A stretch of 64,000 bases of DNA from Salticus scenicus (taxonomy: Eukaryota; Arthropoda; Arachnida; Araneae; Salticidae). How positions within the stretch are numbered: position 1 is the first letter of the stretch; every line of letters starts with the position of its first letter. Where the stretch lies: assembly GCA_963930645.1 (NCBI GenBank), contig OZ005648.1:105287167-105351166 (forward strand). The letters are read 5' to 3'. Of the stretch, positions 33,762 to 45,979 are shown piece after piece. A program made the translations under genes and the position numbers. A model generated the notes under the pieces. It was not told the origin of the DNA. It did not search any database and saw only the letters and a program-made list of their open reading frames with translations.

Positions 33762-33776
33762 TTTATAGAAAGTATA
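33151..33776 (+). mobile_element. Tc1/mariner-like remnant with partial coding sequence
   Basis: Inserted in copy 2 where copy 1 is uninterrupted (about 12,553). Ends TATACTTTATAACAAAA and, reversed, TATACTTTCTATAAAAA, with a second inverted block GTGACGCAC / GTGCGTCGTC next to an A/T run. The interior (33,172-33,590) is markedly less AT-rich. It contains a frame reading VTSNTLIRRLSEMGLSS, similar in spacing to the second helix-turn-helix of Tc1-like transposases. The frame stops at 33,363 and no DDE core is seen, so it is a deletion derivative. Confidence 0.45.
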
Positions 33777-34001
33777 TAAAACAACTTTGATGAAAATTGT
33801 TATACATTCTTGCATATTTGTAGTTTTTATACTTCTGTTCTTAGATTTCATATAACTATAAAAATTTCGATTTTATTTTCGGAACATGTTTAATTTAATT
33901 TAATAAGATGTGATGAAATGTGGTACTTCATTTAATAAAGTTCAATAAGATATCATATGATTCAAGATTGGTAGTGAATGCAATTATTTAAAGCAAAAAA
34001 A

Positions 34002-34077
34002 TGACCCGTGGCAGAGAATCAAATTTGGGACCTATGCCGTAACATGCCATCACTCTACCACTGAACTATCCTGGACA
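34002..34077 (-). pseudogene. tRNA-Asn(GTT)-like pseudogene, copy 2
   Basis: Partner of 13,246-13,320. A-box-like TAGTTCAGTGG is intact. Anticodon loop ATGTTAC gives GTT but the stem has a mismatch, and the T-stem is poor. Not expected to be functional. Confidence 0.5.
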
Positions 34078-34429
34078 AACTTTTATTGATATATTTCACT
34101 GATAGAAAACTTTATTCTCGCATTCTGCATTTTAACAGATTTTAGGGAGAAGATATACGAGTACAACCCGTAAAAAACACTAATCACACTATATTCTTAT
34201 ATATCATGCGATATATAAGAACACAGCACACACATATAAGTATATATATATATATGTACCGTAATAATATATATACTATTTGTAAGGTGAATAATCTCAC
34301 ATATTCTTTTTACAAGTTGCATTAGAAAATTAAATAGAAAAATCATTATTACAAAATTCCAATTCCTTTTTTTTTTTTTTTGGAAAAAATGCAACAGAAA
34401 AAAAAATGCAATTCATATATGTATTTCTA

Positions 34430-35310
34430 CTTAAAAATAAATAAATAAATAAATAAAATAAAATAAAATATTACCTTATTTATATCCAGAGCTATTAAGT
34501 AACAAATCAAAATTGTTCATCTTCTTTTACTTATAGATAATAACTTTAAATAATTTGGCTACGTATCTAACTTCAAGGTAATTTAAAATCAGATTCAATA
34601 AAATCAGATTCAATAATGTAATAAAACCTAATATCTAACCTCCTTTCGTTTGTAGAAACAATCTTGAATGTTGATAATTACACATCTGTCTTTGAAGTCA
34701 TTTAAATGAAATAAAAGATTAACCGTTTGTACATTTGTCCTTTATAAAATAATAAATATTTATTTGCTTCTAAAAAACATCATTATTTCTTATACATTTT
34801 TAGTGACGTTAATCGAAAAAGTTGTAATCAATATTATTTCCGCTGGAGAATTTTATGCTTTATTTTAAAAACTAAATTGGCGACAAAAGCAGCCAAATAA
34901 TTCGATTAGAAGAAGTTATAATTTATAGATTTCCATTAAAATTTTATTTATTTCACTTTTAATAATAATAATTTTTAAGATTAGTGTCACTCAAAATGTA
35001 TAGTAATTACTGCTGTTTATTAAAAATAAATGAATATTTATGTTTTTATAAAGAAAATTTCACCAACGGAAATATTTTTATTCCATTTAAATGAGTTTGA
35101 AGATTGATATAGTAAATTAGAACATAATACCTACGCTGTAATCAATAAAGAAACCCACTCATGCAGATAAGGAAAAGTAATAGATCTTATATCATCAATA
35201 ATACTTTCATTTAAAACAAAAGAAGAAGAAAATTCAGTGCGAAAAGAAACTAACAAGCAAATGTTAATACGTTAAAGTCAAAAATTATTTGCTTATACTT
35301 ACGTGATATC
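34430..35310. other. Copy-2 sequence without a clear copy-1 match
   Basis: AAAT repeat at 34,434-34,470, then AT-rich DNA. It may be an insertion in copy 2 or a deletion in copy 1. No termini are resolved. Confidence 0.4.
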
Positions 35311-35424
35311 TTTTCTAATAATATTTATAATAATCACACAGCTTTTTATTGTTCTTTTCCCTAATTTAAAACAACTCTAAAATAAATGTATAATATAAAC
35401 GTAAATTACAATGCAATGCAAATG

Positions 35425-35630
35425 TATGTTCTTTTACATATCTTCGATGCATTTATACTTAAAGGAAGTTTCCGTGTAATTTAACACATTAAATTAAATC
35501 TCTTCTTTGAATTGCATTGTTATTTTCAAATGATTTAGCAAACTTCTGATTATTAACCCATATAAATAAAGATTATCTACTTGAAATTTATATTCATCGA
35601 ATCTGTTTTTGTTAATGGTGTGAACATTTT
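35425..35630. promoter_or_regulatory. Conserved duplicated block 2, partner
   Basis: Partner of 14,125-14,330; see that entry. Confidence 0.35.
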
Positions 35631-36947
35631 AAGTTATATAATGCCCTGATTAACATTTTGTAAAGTTAGATTTTGCTCTAAGATAAGGAATTCATAAGAA
35701 ATAGAATTAGTTTAGTTTTAATAAAACTGAGAATAAAGATACAAATTTAAATATATTTTTTCAAAGCGTTATTTTATATTTATAGTTTAACAATTATCGT
35801 TACAACTAATTATTATTTATCTGTTTGAAAAAATGTAAAACAAACTAAATGAGAATAATTGATTATCTATAATATGTAAAATACAATGTGTTGTAAAATT
35901 GTTTGCATTTTAATATTTTTCATTCGTCTTTTCAGTTATTTGATATTAAGAGTAAATTAATATTGTTTTCTTTTATAATTTCTGCATTTTAAAATTATAT
36001 TTAATGAAAAATAATTAGATTTAAAAATTACTTTTTGCTTAATTAGTTTAATTTTAATTAAACTCTCGGAATTTGAAAGACTATATTTTCACTTGTTATG
36101 TTTTCAACAAACTTTTTGTAAAATTTATATACACATTTAAAAATATTTAAACTATAGAGAATGATGTAACATAACAAATCAAAACTGTAAAAAATCCATA
36201 TTCCATTAAATCTTTTTTTCTTTTCTGTTTATCCCATGCTTTACATAAGTTATGGTTTATATAAAGGAAATAACACATCTTTATTGACTCGTTTGCAGAA
36301 CCACTTATATTCAGTTAACTTTTTGCAATAGATCAAAAGAAAAAACAAGTAATATAAAAGAAAAAAATTTTAAGTCAATTCCTACTTACAAACACTATCG
36401 AAAAAGTTGTTTTTAATAATTTTGATTTAGGAAATAAAAAGCGCCCGTGCAAAATAAAAAAAAAATAATTATAAGATTTAAAAAAAAAAAAAACTTTTTA
36501 TAAACCATGTTTTAAACTTTCTGATGAATCATAGAGCTCATTGATGACTCAATGATGTCAATTTTTGTGAAATGCATAATTTAACTTTTTTATAATTTTG
36601 TTTTTTTAATATTCACGTTTAATTAAATGTATTTATTTTTATGTCGAAAGAAAATGAACTCGTATTATTATTATTGTTATTATTATTATTATTATTGCAA
36701 CAATTAAATTATAGCTAATATTTTAATGGCTATATTAACGCTTTTAGGATGTTATTATTTTCCTATTTTAATTAATTATAAGAAAATTAATAAAAAATTC
36801 GAAAATCGAACTCCGAAGTATTGTGTTGTCACCGTGTTCTGAGAATTCCTGAAAGTTTCAAATTTCTAGCTAGTCAGGAAGTTAGTTAAAAATCGATTGC
36901 AAGATTTGTACAAGATATATATAGGGAGAGTGTGAACTAGTAGTAGG

Positions 36948-36982
<35 letters not shown>

Positions 36983-36989
36983 CGCTTTA

Positions 36990-37545
36990 GGCATTCTTCT
37001 AAAGCAATACATAATTAAATAATCTGATGTGTTACTCGCACGAATTTCTTTTAACCTGCATTTCAATCCTGTAAAGATAGATTGGTTATTGAGTCCTAAG
37101 TTTAATAAGGTAAGATAATAAAGTTCAATGTACTTTAAAAAGAATCGGAAATATGCTTAGAAACAGTTTTACTTGACATAAAAACCCTTGGTTGGGGGAG
37201 GAGGTGTAACGTGCCCCTCAACCTTCCCTTGAATTATAGTGCCTAATGCCTACAACCATTAAAAAGAAAAAAATCAAGGTGTTATTAATTGGCCTTCTAA
37301 CATGCCAATCTTGATCCAATTTTTAATTGACAACCTAAACCAAAATTCAAAATACCAAATTTGAATTTCCTGTAGTTATTTGTTTAAAGTTATGCTGATA
37401 ACACATATACACACTGACCAATCGCTAAAAATTAATTTTTCATAATTAGAACACCTAAAAACGTGACACTATACAAAAACCAGAAATGGAAACAGAACTT
37501 CAAATAATACTTTATTTACAGTATGGGTATAAAAAAAATAATTTT
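36990..37545 (+). mobile_element. GAGAAAGTAAAA-family copy, diverged
   Basis: Starts AATAATCTGATGTGTTACTC, has the GGTTGGGGGAGGAGG block and a CCAATCTTGATCCAA block, then TTATGCTGATAACACA. Its 3' end reads CAGTATGGGTATAAAAAA. Aligns end to end, with deletions, to 10,115-11,523. Confidence 0.6.
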
Positions 37546-37859
37546 CCTTCCTGAACATTGTTCGTCGACATAGTAAAATATTGCAACGTTTTTCCATGAA
37601 TTACATTCAATAGAAAATAATGTTTAGCTCAATTTTGAGTAGCCCTGTATATTTTCTATAAACAATATGCACTATAAAGAAGATTGTGTACATAAATTTA
37701 GTCTTATTTGCAAAACATCAAACACAAAATTATTCCCAATTCCAGCAATTTTTGTGTATAACCGCAGTATATCGAAATACTTTGGGTGGCCCTGTAAATG
37801 AATGATGAATGGTTTCCATACCACAATCCACACAAAACATACTTTTATGCATATAAAAA

Positions 37860-38218
37860 AATTGATCAATCCGTTTTGTTCAAGTCAGCCTATAGATGTT
37901 ACACTGTACTTACCAAAAATGTACACTAACCATTTTCCTGATTTGAACGAAAAGTTCAGTGTAGCATCCCTATATGATACACATTTGAAATACGGAGTTT
38001 GAATTTTCTGCTACAATTTGTTCTTGAGATATACTGATAAAAAACAGGCACACACACGCACAGAGAGACAGACGCACACACAGACACCATCCGCTAAAAA
38101 CATATATTTGGATTCAGGGGACCATGAAACGGGTAAATATAACAAATATTCAGTTTCGAAAATTCGACCCAAAAACAATACTTCTCTGTTATATATATGG
38201 GTAAGAGAAAGTAAAAAT
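37860..38218 (+). mobile_element. GAGAAAGTAAAA-family 3' half
   Basis: GTAGCATCCCTATATGATAC, TTGTTCTTGAGATATACTGA, an ACAGAGAGACAGAC run and terminal GGGTAAGAGAAAGTAAAA. Confidence 0.65.
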
Positions 38219-38559
38219 TAAATAAAAATATTTTTCTTATTTAATGAAATTTTCACAATCTTTTAAATGTCTATTACTGGTGTAATTATGATTCTGACTA
38301 CATAAGTAAATCAGACTGATTAAAAATTTATGGATTTATTTTGAAATTAAAAAATATATATAAACAAGAGAAAAGTCATTCATTAATCACAAATTATGAA
38401 ACATTTTCCAACATAATGAAAATAGTATTGAATTTAAATCTGCGTATTGGACAGTGACACGCGTATACTATACACGTTTTATTTGCAAATGGAGTATACA
38501 AATGCAAATCTTTAATTATTCATTATTTACACGAACCATAATTTACACTGTCTATTTAA

Positions 38560-39221
38560 ACAAACCATTTGCTTGATTTTAACGAAGAGCTTAGTGTAGC
38601 ATCGCTTCATGATACATATCTAAAATACCCAGTTTGGAATTTCTTCTAATATTTGTTCTTGAGATATGCTGATAACAGACACACACACATACACTCACAG
38701 GTAGACACACAGACACACAGACCAGCCGCCAAAAAACCTGTTTTTCGGATTCAGGGTCCTCAAAACTTGTAAATATTTAAAAAAAACTCAATTTAAAAAT
38801 TTTCTCTACCATATATCTGTACTGATAAGTATAAAGGATTTAAGTCCAAGAATGTCGATTTTGAGTTAGGCACATAGTCAGACTCAGAAAAAAAATTCTC
38901 TATCGATTGGTATAAAGGATTTAAATCCATGTCATTTAGTCTTCGAGAAAATCCATTGGTAAAAAAAGATTCAAGTCAGAAATTTAGCATTAATCTTTGG
39001 TATAAAATATTTAATTCTATTTTTCCATTTATTAAATGAAAATTGACAATCACTGAATGGTATAAAGCGTATAAACCAACATAATCCCTTTTTCCTAATC
39101 GATTCTGCTCATTAGTTTTTAGCTAGTTTAACTTTATTTTTCGTCTCCTGAAAAATCAGGAATATGGACTTAAATCCTTTATACTTATCAGTACAGATAT
39201 ATGGGTAAGAGAAAGTAAAAG
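38560..39221 (+). mobile_element. GAGAAAGTAAAA-family 3' half split by a MITE
   Basis: GTAGCATCGCTTCATGATAC through TTTTCTCTACC, then the MITE at 38,811-39,202, then GGGTAAGAGAAAGTAAAA. Confidence 0.65.
38811..39202. mobile_element. MITE with perfect 37-bp TIRs
   Basis: 38,811-38,847 and 39,166-39,202 are exact reverse complements. ATATAT sits at both outer edges, in a host sequence that is itself ATATAT-rich, so the TSD could be TA or ATATAT. Inside, the TIR motif ATAAAGGATTTAAGTCC recurs as diverged direct copies near 38,910, 38,960, 38,999 and 39,059, each beginning TGGTA(T/A)AAA. No coding capacity. The perfect arms suggest a recent insertion. Confidence 0.85.
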
Positions 39222-39574
39222 ATAATAACAATAAAAAGAATAAGAAAAATAAAGGTGTTTTGCGTATGTGTGAGCATTAAGCAGGGTCGGTGTATATATA
39301 TGTCCCAGTGATATTTATCGCATCGATTACTGAGAGTATAATTTAAATGATTTAAACAAAGAAACTTAAAATTCCTTTGCTAAATACACGTACATTTTAG
39401 GAGAACGCCAATATATATATATACGTACTATTAAAAATGAAAATTTTGCTGATCATAAATGATTAAAATATCTATTGAACAATAGATATTTAAAAGCTAA
39501 ACATAACATTATTATTTTCAAGTGCATCTAAGATAAATTACGACGTATACAGAATTTCCAACTTTTTGTAACTC

Positions 39575-39929
39575 TTTTCTAGAGCATTATTTGTACCGCT
39601 TTCTCTTTATACCACTTTTTGGAAGGGTAATTTTCTTCTTAAATAATCGTAATTATATACAGGATAAAATTACTCTTTATAAAAAGTGGTGTGAAGAGAA
39701 GATGGTACTAAAATTGCCCTGGAATAAATTATAAAATTTGGCATTTCTTCATATATATCCATTCACTTTCCTGTAATTATCATAATTTTAGGTAAAATCT
39801 TTGATTTTGCAATATGTAACTATAATTGAATAATAAGAAGAATATCCTTCATAAAAAGTGGTACGAAAAAAAGTAGGTACTAACTAAAGCTGTTATTTTA
39901 TAAATTTATTTCGTATCATTGTTTTTACC

Positions 39930-39962
<33 letters not shown>

Positions 39963-40095
39963 CATATAACTTTTTTCGAAGAGAAATTATTTTATTCTTT
40001 TATTTCACCGTAATTATATACTGGAGAAAATAACTATGCAAAAAATTGGTGTGAATAAATGTCGAGCTGTAATAATGCTCCGAAAAAAATTAAAA
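39575..40095. mobile_element. Foldback element with AAAAAGTGGT arms
   Basis: AGAGCATTATTTGTACCGCT near the left end is inverted towards the right end (GTCGAGCTGTAATAATGCTC). Internal inverted pairs TATACCACTTTTT / AAAAAGTGGTGTGAAGAGA and a further AAAAAGTGGTACGAA copy give a multi-unit foldback. Poly-T at about 39,937-39,962. Confidence 0.5.
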
Positions 40096-40224
40096 TGTTG
40101 TTATGTCTGATAGTAATAACAGTTCACTCAATAGACAAAGGAATGAATCAGTTTTATCACAGATCGTCTAACATTTAAGTGAAAACTTTTATTACTTTTT
40201 TACTTAACAAAAAAGAATTAGAAA

Positions 40225-40520
40225 CAACAACTTTTAAATACACCTCAGGTTTCATTTTACAAACTTTTGTGATTTAAAACTCACCCTGAACATTATTTGT
40301 GGCCAGAAAAACTGTGTTTACGATAGTTTTAATTTGTTAAGTGTCGTAAAAAAAACGAGTAACTGGATATTTCATCGTAAAAAGAACATTTCTCGCATTT
40401 TTCTGAGACTTTTATTCTTTACGTTGTTTTGATTACTATTTACAAGGAGCTATAAAATCTTAAGTTTCTGAAAGCTTATTACATCGATGCCTTTAAATGT
40501 ATTTCATGATTATTTTACCT
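40225..40520. promoter_or_regulatory. Conserved duplicated block 3, partner
   Basis: Partner of 18,420-18,720; see that entry. Confidence 0.35.
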
Positions 40521-40793
40521 CTTTAGTGACTCTTTAAATTAAAATGTCTTCCAAAATTTATAACTTTAAGTATTTTAAATAAGGAAAACAAACTATACTA
40601 TGTCAATTTTTTTAATTTGATTAGAAACTTTTATTTTCTTGGAAGATAAACACATGATATTATAAAGATTATTTGTAAAATATTTTAATTTATAAATTTT
40701 GGAAAAAAAAAAATAATTTAAAATATTACGAAGGAGGTATTCCGTAAGGAATGATCATTAAAAATTAACTTTATGATGATTATTACCAATAAC

Positions 40794-41235
40794 CACAGGT
40801 CGACATGTAAAATTTTGATTTCATAATTTTAGCTGGTATTTATGTTTTTTGGTGTGCTGAAACTAAAAATGAAGCCAGTTTTGCGCTATCACGTACAGAT
40901 TTTTATCAATACAGGGTGCCTACCTATACAATTTTTTACATTACTCTTCCACCAGTATAATTATATGGCAAGTTTTATAGTATGTTTCCATGATTAATTA
41001 AACATGAATACCTGTTGTTGTAATATCGGAGCACTAGTTTGACGTAAAATCATACCAACCTATTGCTAGCATGGTGTATGTAAGAAGTTGTATCGGTAAA
41101 CACCCTGTATTAACAAAAATCTATACGTGATAGAGAAAAACGGGCTGCATTTTCGGTTTCAGCACATCGAAAAACATAAAATTCAGCTAAATTTATCAAA
41201 TCAAATTTTGTCAACTTCATTTTTGTAGACCTGTG
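40794..41235. mobile_element. CACAGG-ended foldback element, copy b
   Basis: Same ends and arms as 12,770-13,228 (CACAGGTCGACATG; TTTTGGTGTGCTGAAAC; TTTTATCAATACAGGGTG). TSD not clear. Confidence 0.65.
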
Positions 41236-41844
41236 TAATTTAATAGAGCATATAAGTAATAAGCTTTTAGCAACATAAGAATTATATATTTAATAAAGGT
41301 ATATGATGTTTTACCTCTATTATTAAAAATATCAAATTTCTTTAACTAAATATTACCATGTAATGCATTTTCAGAGAGTAATTATAGTACATTTCAAAAT
41401 GTAATTCTTTTTTTTTTTTTTTTGCGTAAAAACTAATACCCAAAATCAATTATTTCTTTCTTTAACTAGAATATTTTAACTTATTTTGTTTGAAAACTAT
41501 ATATTTACTAATTACAGAGGTCTGCAAAATCTTACTTTTCAATTATTTTCTATACTGCTTTCTGTGTCTCTGAAGTTTTCGATACGCTGAATTCAGAAAT
41601 GCTTGAGTTTTCTTCCTAACACATAAGGGTTTTTCACAAAGTAAGGATTAATATCGAAAGAATTCACACAGGGGCTATAACGAATTCCAAAATTATTTAT
41701 GTATAAAAGACATTAAAATGCGCTATTACTTACAAATTACCTTTCTTTTCATCGAAGTTCCGTTTAGAGCTTTTTCACTTGTGCACGGCTTGAAGACCTT
41801 CAGTGGGATGGGGGAGCCCTATCCAACAATAATATATTAACATT
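41236..41844. other. Gene-free stretch
   Basis: No element termini or exon recognised. Poly-T near 41,408-41,423. Confidence 0.5.
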
Positions 41845-41848
41845 TTAA

Positions 41849-42284
41849 CGGCCTTCTTCACTTACCGTCGCCGGAAGCCCGAGCCAGTGTTATTCTATGG
41901 GGAAATTTTCTTTACAAATAACTTATTAACTAATACATATTTTTAAATTCTGTTTCCACATTTAGAAAATTCAAAACTGTTAAATTGACGGACCTTTTTT
42001 AAAAATGTATTTTTTTTAATTTTTAATATTTAATTTTGAAATTACAAAATGAAAAAAAATTCACATATTGAAAATTCGTATTTTGCAGCTTCAAAATAAA
42101 AAAAATAATAATAATAATAATAATATATTTTTTAAAAAGGTCCGTCAATTTAACAGCTGGGAATTTTCAGAATGTGAAAACAGAATTTAAAAATTTGTAT
42201 TAGTTAATAAGTTATTATTAAAGAAAAATTTCCCATAAAATAACATTAGCTTCGGCTTCCGGTGACGGTGAGTGAAGAGGGTAC
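41849..42284. mobile_element. TTAA-flanked foldback MITE (piggyBac-like)
   Basis: TTAA lies at 41,845-41,848 and 42,285-42,288. Arms of about 155 bp pair: CCTTCTTCACTTACCGTCGC on the left with the inverse of CCCTCTTCACTCACCGTCAC on the right, continuing to AATTGACGGACCTTTTT at the centre. The spacer holds AAT repeats. No transposase. Confidence 0.7.
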
Positions 42285-42288
42285 TTAA

Positions 42289-42809
42289 CAATAAATCGTC
42301 CCTGATACTTTCATCATACAAATTTTCTGAGAAATAACTTAGATTAGAGTACGGAAAAAATGGAGCTTTAAGCTCAAAAAAAAAAAAAAAAAAAAAAAAA
42401 AACCTAATTTTTATAAATACTGTATGTAGTGGGAATTTTTGAATATTCTCTCTTTAATCAACATCCAAAATCACACCAGAAAAACGCATCACCTTCAGCA
42501 AGAAATTTCGCAAACCTGTGTTATTCATTCGAAACATAATAACTCCGATATATTAATACAAAAAATATATCTACACTTAACAAAATAGTAATTCTTTTTA
42601 AATAGCTACCGTCTGATAGATATACATAGAAAATCGAAGAAATACTGTACTACATGCAATTTTCAACCATGGACGGCGTTGAGAATAAAGAATGTGTGTG
42701 TGTATTATGCAAGGGTCAATGTGTAAATAAATGTACGTTTATGGTCTCAGTATAAATAAGTGGAAGTTTGTAAGTGTAGGTGGATGTATGTAGTGTGTAT
42801 ACGCGTATG
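42289..42809. other. Gene-free stretch
   Basis: Poly-A of about 26 nt near 42,377-42,402, and GTGTATGT-rich sequence near 42,695-42,810. No gene is recognised. Confidence 0.5.
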
Positions 42810-43555
42810 TATACAAGGTGATCAGTTTAAAAGAGTACCCGTTGGTTTTTCTTATATCCCTTAAATCTGACGAATGTGGCAACTATTCTAACACTGAAGT
42901 ATAATTGTTTGAACCTTGTTTATGTGTAAGAGACAATTTCTAACAATTTTGGACTGTTACAACTTTATTTGTGAGGTAAAACAGAAATAGAGACGCAGAG
43001 TGTTACTTAATCCTGTGATAATTTTATTTTTGAAAAACATAATTTAATTCAATTTTTTTACATTATCGCTCCTTACAGAAAATTTTGAAAATATTCGCCA
43101 CCATTTTGAATGCAAACATTTATACGTGAAAACAAGTTTTTTGACACACTTCGCAGCATTGTTGTTGTTATTGACGAGATTTCTTCTGTTATGATCTGTT
43201 TTAATTCATCGATTTTTGCAGGACTTCTCTGGAAAACCTTATAAAATGATAATGTAAAATTGATAATGGTAATGTAAATGTAATGTAGAAATGATAATGT
43301 AAAAACAATTGAATTAAAATTTGTTTTTCACAAATAAAATTATCACAGGATTAAATAATATTGTGCGTCTCTATTTCTGTTTTACCTCGCAAATAAAGTT
43401 GCAACAGTCCAACAGTGTTGGAAATTGTCTCACACTTAAACAAGGTTCAAACAATTATATTCCAGTGTTAGAATAGTTGCCAAATCCGTTATATTTAAGG
43501 GAAATAAGAAGAAACAAAAACAACTGGTACTCTTTTAAACTAACAGCCCTGTATA
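42810..43555 (-). mobile_element. Tc1/mariner-like element with ~250-bp TIRs
   Basis: Ends TATACAAGGTGATCAGTTTA and, reversed, TATACAGGGCTGTTAGTTTA. The inverted similarity continues for about 250 bp on each side (AACTATTCTAACACTG, GTTTGAACCTTGTTTA, GAGGTAAAACAGAAATAGAG). TA edges fit a TA target. The middle retains the transposase C-terminus (43,073-43,237), so it is an internally deleted copy. Confidence 0.75.
43073..43237 (-). pseudogene. C-terminal remnant of a Tc/mariner-type transposase
   Basis: 54 codons followed by TAA at 43,075-43,073. The frame reads SPAKIDELKQIITEEISSI, then TMLRSVSKNLFSRINVCI and QNGGEYF. The pattern IDELK..I.EEI..I...ML..V..N...R...CI...G.(H/Y)(F/L) is the C-terminal signature I know from arthropod Tc3/mariner-like transposases. 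The catalytic core and N-terminus are gone, and the frame opens directly onto a low-complexity AATGATAATGTAA stretch at the deletion. Confidence 0.7.
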
Positions 43556-44640
43556 ACGTGTGTATACGAGTGTATACGAGTGTGCATGTACTGCTTTGTT
43601 AACAGCAATGAACTTTTTATATTAATGAATATTGTATGTCTTATAATAGAAATTTATAAAAACAAATATATGATGGAGAACCGAGCTATTTATGCCAACT
43701 AATCTTAATACATTTCACTAATCTGTCATAAATCGCCTTACAAATGGTACGAATTTCAAATTTTTATTAACAAATTAAATAATTGTGTACATTATATTTC
43801 TTACTTTATTTAAAAAAAAAATTGAATATTTTTTTTTTGCATAGAGCTTTGATTTATTCAATTACTGCTAATTATATTTCTTGCGGATCAATTAGCAATC
43901 ATATTATTTTTTTTTAACAAAATCATAATCAATTTTATTTATTATGAATATTTTGCACTATCCAATTTCATTTTAATTAACACCGTCTAAAAATGAGCTA
44001 TATAAATGTATTTAAATCTTTTAAATTATTGAATCATCAGTCATATATTTTATTGCAAAAATTCCAAACAGCATAAATGCTTGCCAATATAATTAATTAT
44101 AATAGGGAAAAATAAAATATGTTAAAATTTAATATTCTTATTCTCTAAATAAAGGAAGAAAAAAAAAATAACGAATAATTTGTACTCTTCACGGAAGTAA
44201 ATAATAATTGTTAGAAAACCTTTTACTTATTTAGGTTTACATAAATAAAAGTTTTTATCATTTTATTCACTTTAGTTAATTACCATAAAACTCTAATAAG
44301 CTATGTTTGATCTATGAAATAGTGATACAATGAAATAATGACACTATTTAGATCAAATGAATTATTGAATTATTTAGATCAAATCGATTAATGATCAAAT
44401 GAATTATTCATTATTATACATGAATTATTATGACATAATAAATTCTACGCACTTATTTTTTTTTTTCATGCAATATATAATAATTAAAAAATATATATTT
44501 TTAAATATTTATTTGATATTTAAATTATATTCAATAATTATTTGATATTTAAATTATATTCAATAATTTATTTGATCTAAAAGACAACTCAATAATTGAA
44601 ATTAACACAACTCAATAATTTAATGATAAAATTTGAAGGT
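43556..44640. other. Very AT-rich gene-free stretch
   Basis: Repeated ATTTGATATTTAAATTATAT-type units around 44,505-44,580 and GATCAAATGAATTATT motifs around 44,350-44,405 indicate short local tandem duplications. No gene is recognised. Confidence 0.5.
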
Positions 44641-45830
44641 TCAACTTTGCCTCACTAGATGACAGCACATAAGCATTTTAACTGTTTGAAAATCGCTCTT
44701 AAATAATTATTTAGAAACTATTTTAGCATTTTAACCTTTACAAAATCACTTTTGAAAATCTTTAGAACTTACTCAGTAAGTTTACCTTTTGACAACTTTT
44801 CTAGAAAACCTTAAAAACTACCTTGGATTTTGTCAAATTGGAACCTTTTTGCACAAATTTTCTCAATCTTTTAAGTTCTTGTTTCTCTTTTACAAGCCTT
44901 CCAGACTCTCTTTACATTAATAGGGTAAAGAAAGGTTTCAAAAACCATAAAGCAGCCTCCGGGAAAAATGCTATTTCGGAAAATTGTTTAGATTTATACT
45001 TAATGAATTATTAACAATGAACTAAATTATTACGATTAAAATAAAATTTAAATAAAAGACAAAATTTTAATGATTTCTATGGACTTAAATATTTTAATTA
45101 AACAATACATAGTAATTAAAAAATGTATATTTTAAATAATTATTTGATAATCAAATTATACTCAATAATATATTTGATCTAAAAAACAACTCAAAATTTC
45201 ATCACCTCTTAGTTATCATCAATACATTAATTTCTTAAAACTAAAAATATATTTCATAAACATTTAGGAATATAATTTGTACTTTTAAAGTAAAAATCTT
45301 AAATACTGTACAATATCTGCCTGAAATAACTCATAACGGAACTTTTTTTTATATATAAAAATAAGGAGATAATCTAACAAGCGTTGACAGTCGACTGGAT
45401 ATAAGATCATACTCATGTACAAAAAATTGAGAGTTCTGTCGCGGACTAGGTAAAGTGGATAATTAAATCATAAAAATTCTTTAACTTCAGGATTTCCTTA
45501 ATAAAAGGCTGAACTGAAGATAAAAAGTCATAGCATTTTAACTTTTTTAAGACTCCTCATAAATAATGATTAAAAACTAATTTTACGTTCATACTTAAGT
45601 CTGTATATAGAATCCTTTAAAACTATCTTTACGTTCTTACCTTTAACAAACACTGCACATAAAAAACTGAAAAATATTTTACATTTTGCCAACTAGTAAC
45701 CTTGCTTTACGCCTTTTTACAAGCTTTTAAGCCTTGTTTCTAAAATGTATTCAAAAGCCTTTAAAATTTTACGTTCATCGGGTTAAAAACTGTTTCAAAA
45801 TCCTTAAATCACTATCTCGGATGGAATACC
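44641..45830. repeat. Diverged direct duplication
   Basis: 44,641-44,960 and about 45,520-45,830 share order and content (TAGCATTTTAAC, TACGTTCT-like and TTACAAGCCTT blocks). Between them lies another copy of the ATTTGATCTAAAAAACAACTC motif. The 63-codon frame at 44,823-45,014 lies in the first copy and is not preserved in the second. Confidence 0.4.
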
Positions 45831-45979
45831 GATTTTTCTGGAGTAGTACAGGCTTATCCCGAATTTCACCGGCCTATACTGCGATTTGTGTAAACAGCTC
45901 CTTTGTGTTGTAAACGGGATTTTTAAGAACCACTGCTATAATATCCCTCAGCAAGACATAAATCGGGTATCAACAGGCC

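Larger units (their letters stand above)
23095..40735 (+). repeat. Segmental duplication, copy 2
   Basis: Direct-orientation partner of copy 1, expanded by insertions: 23,327-24,102, 24,584-28,787, 30,220-31,434, 33,151-33,776, and about 36,080-40,127. It lacks the CACTA element, the CACAGG foldback element and the palindrome left arm of copy 1. It keeps the tRNA-like pseudogene and the three conserved blocks. Confidence 0.8.

Noticed and set aside
33557..33851. Open frames rich in F/S or K around 33,710-33,770
   Set aside because: They translate a pyrimidine homopolymer tract at a Tc1-like element end.
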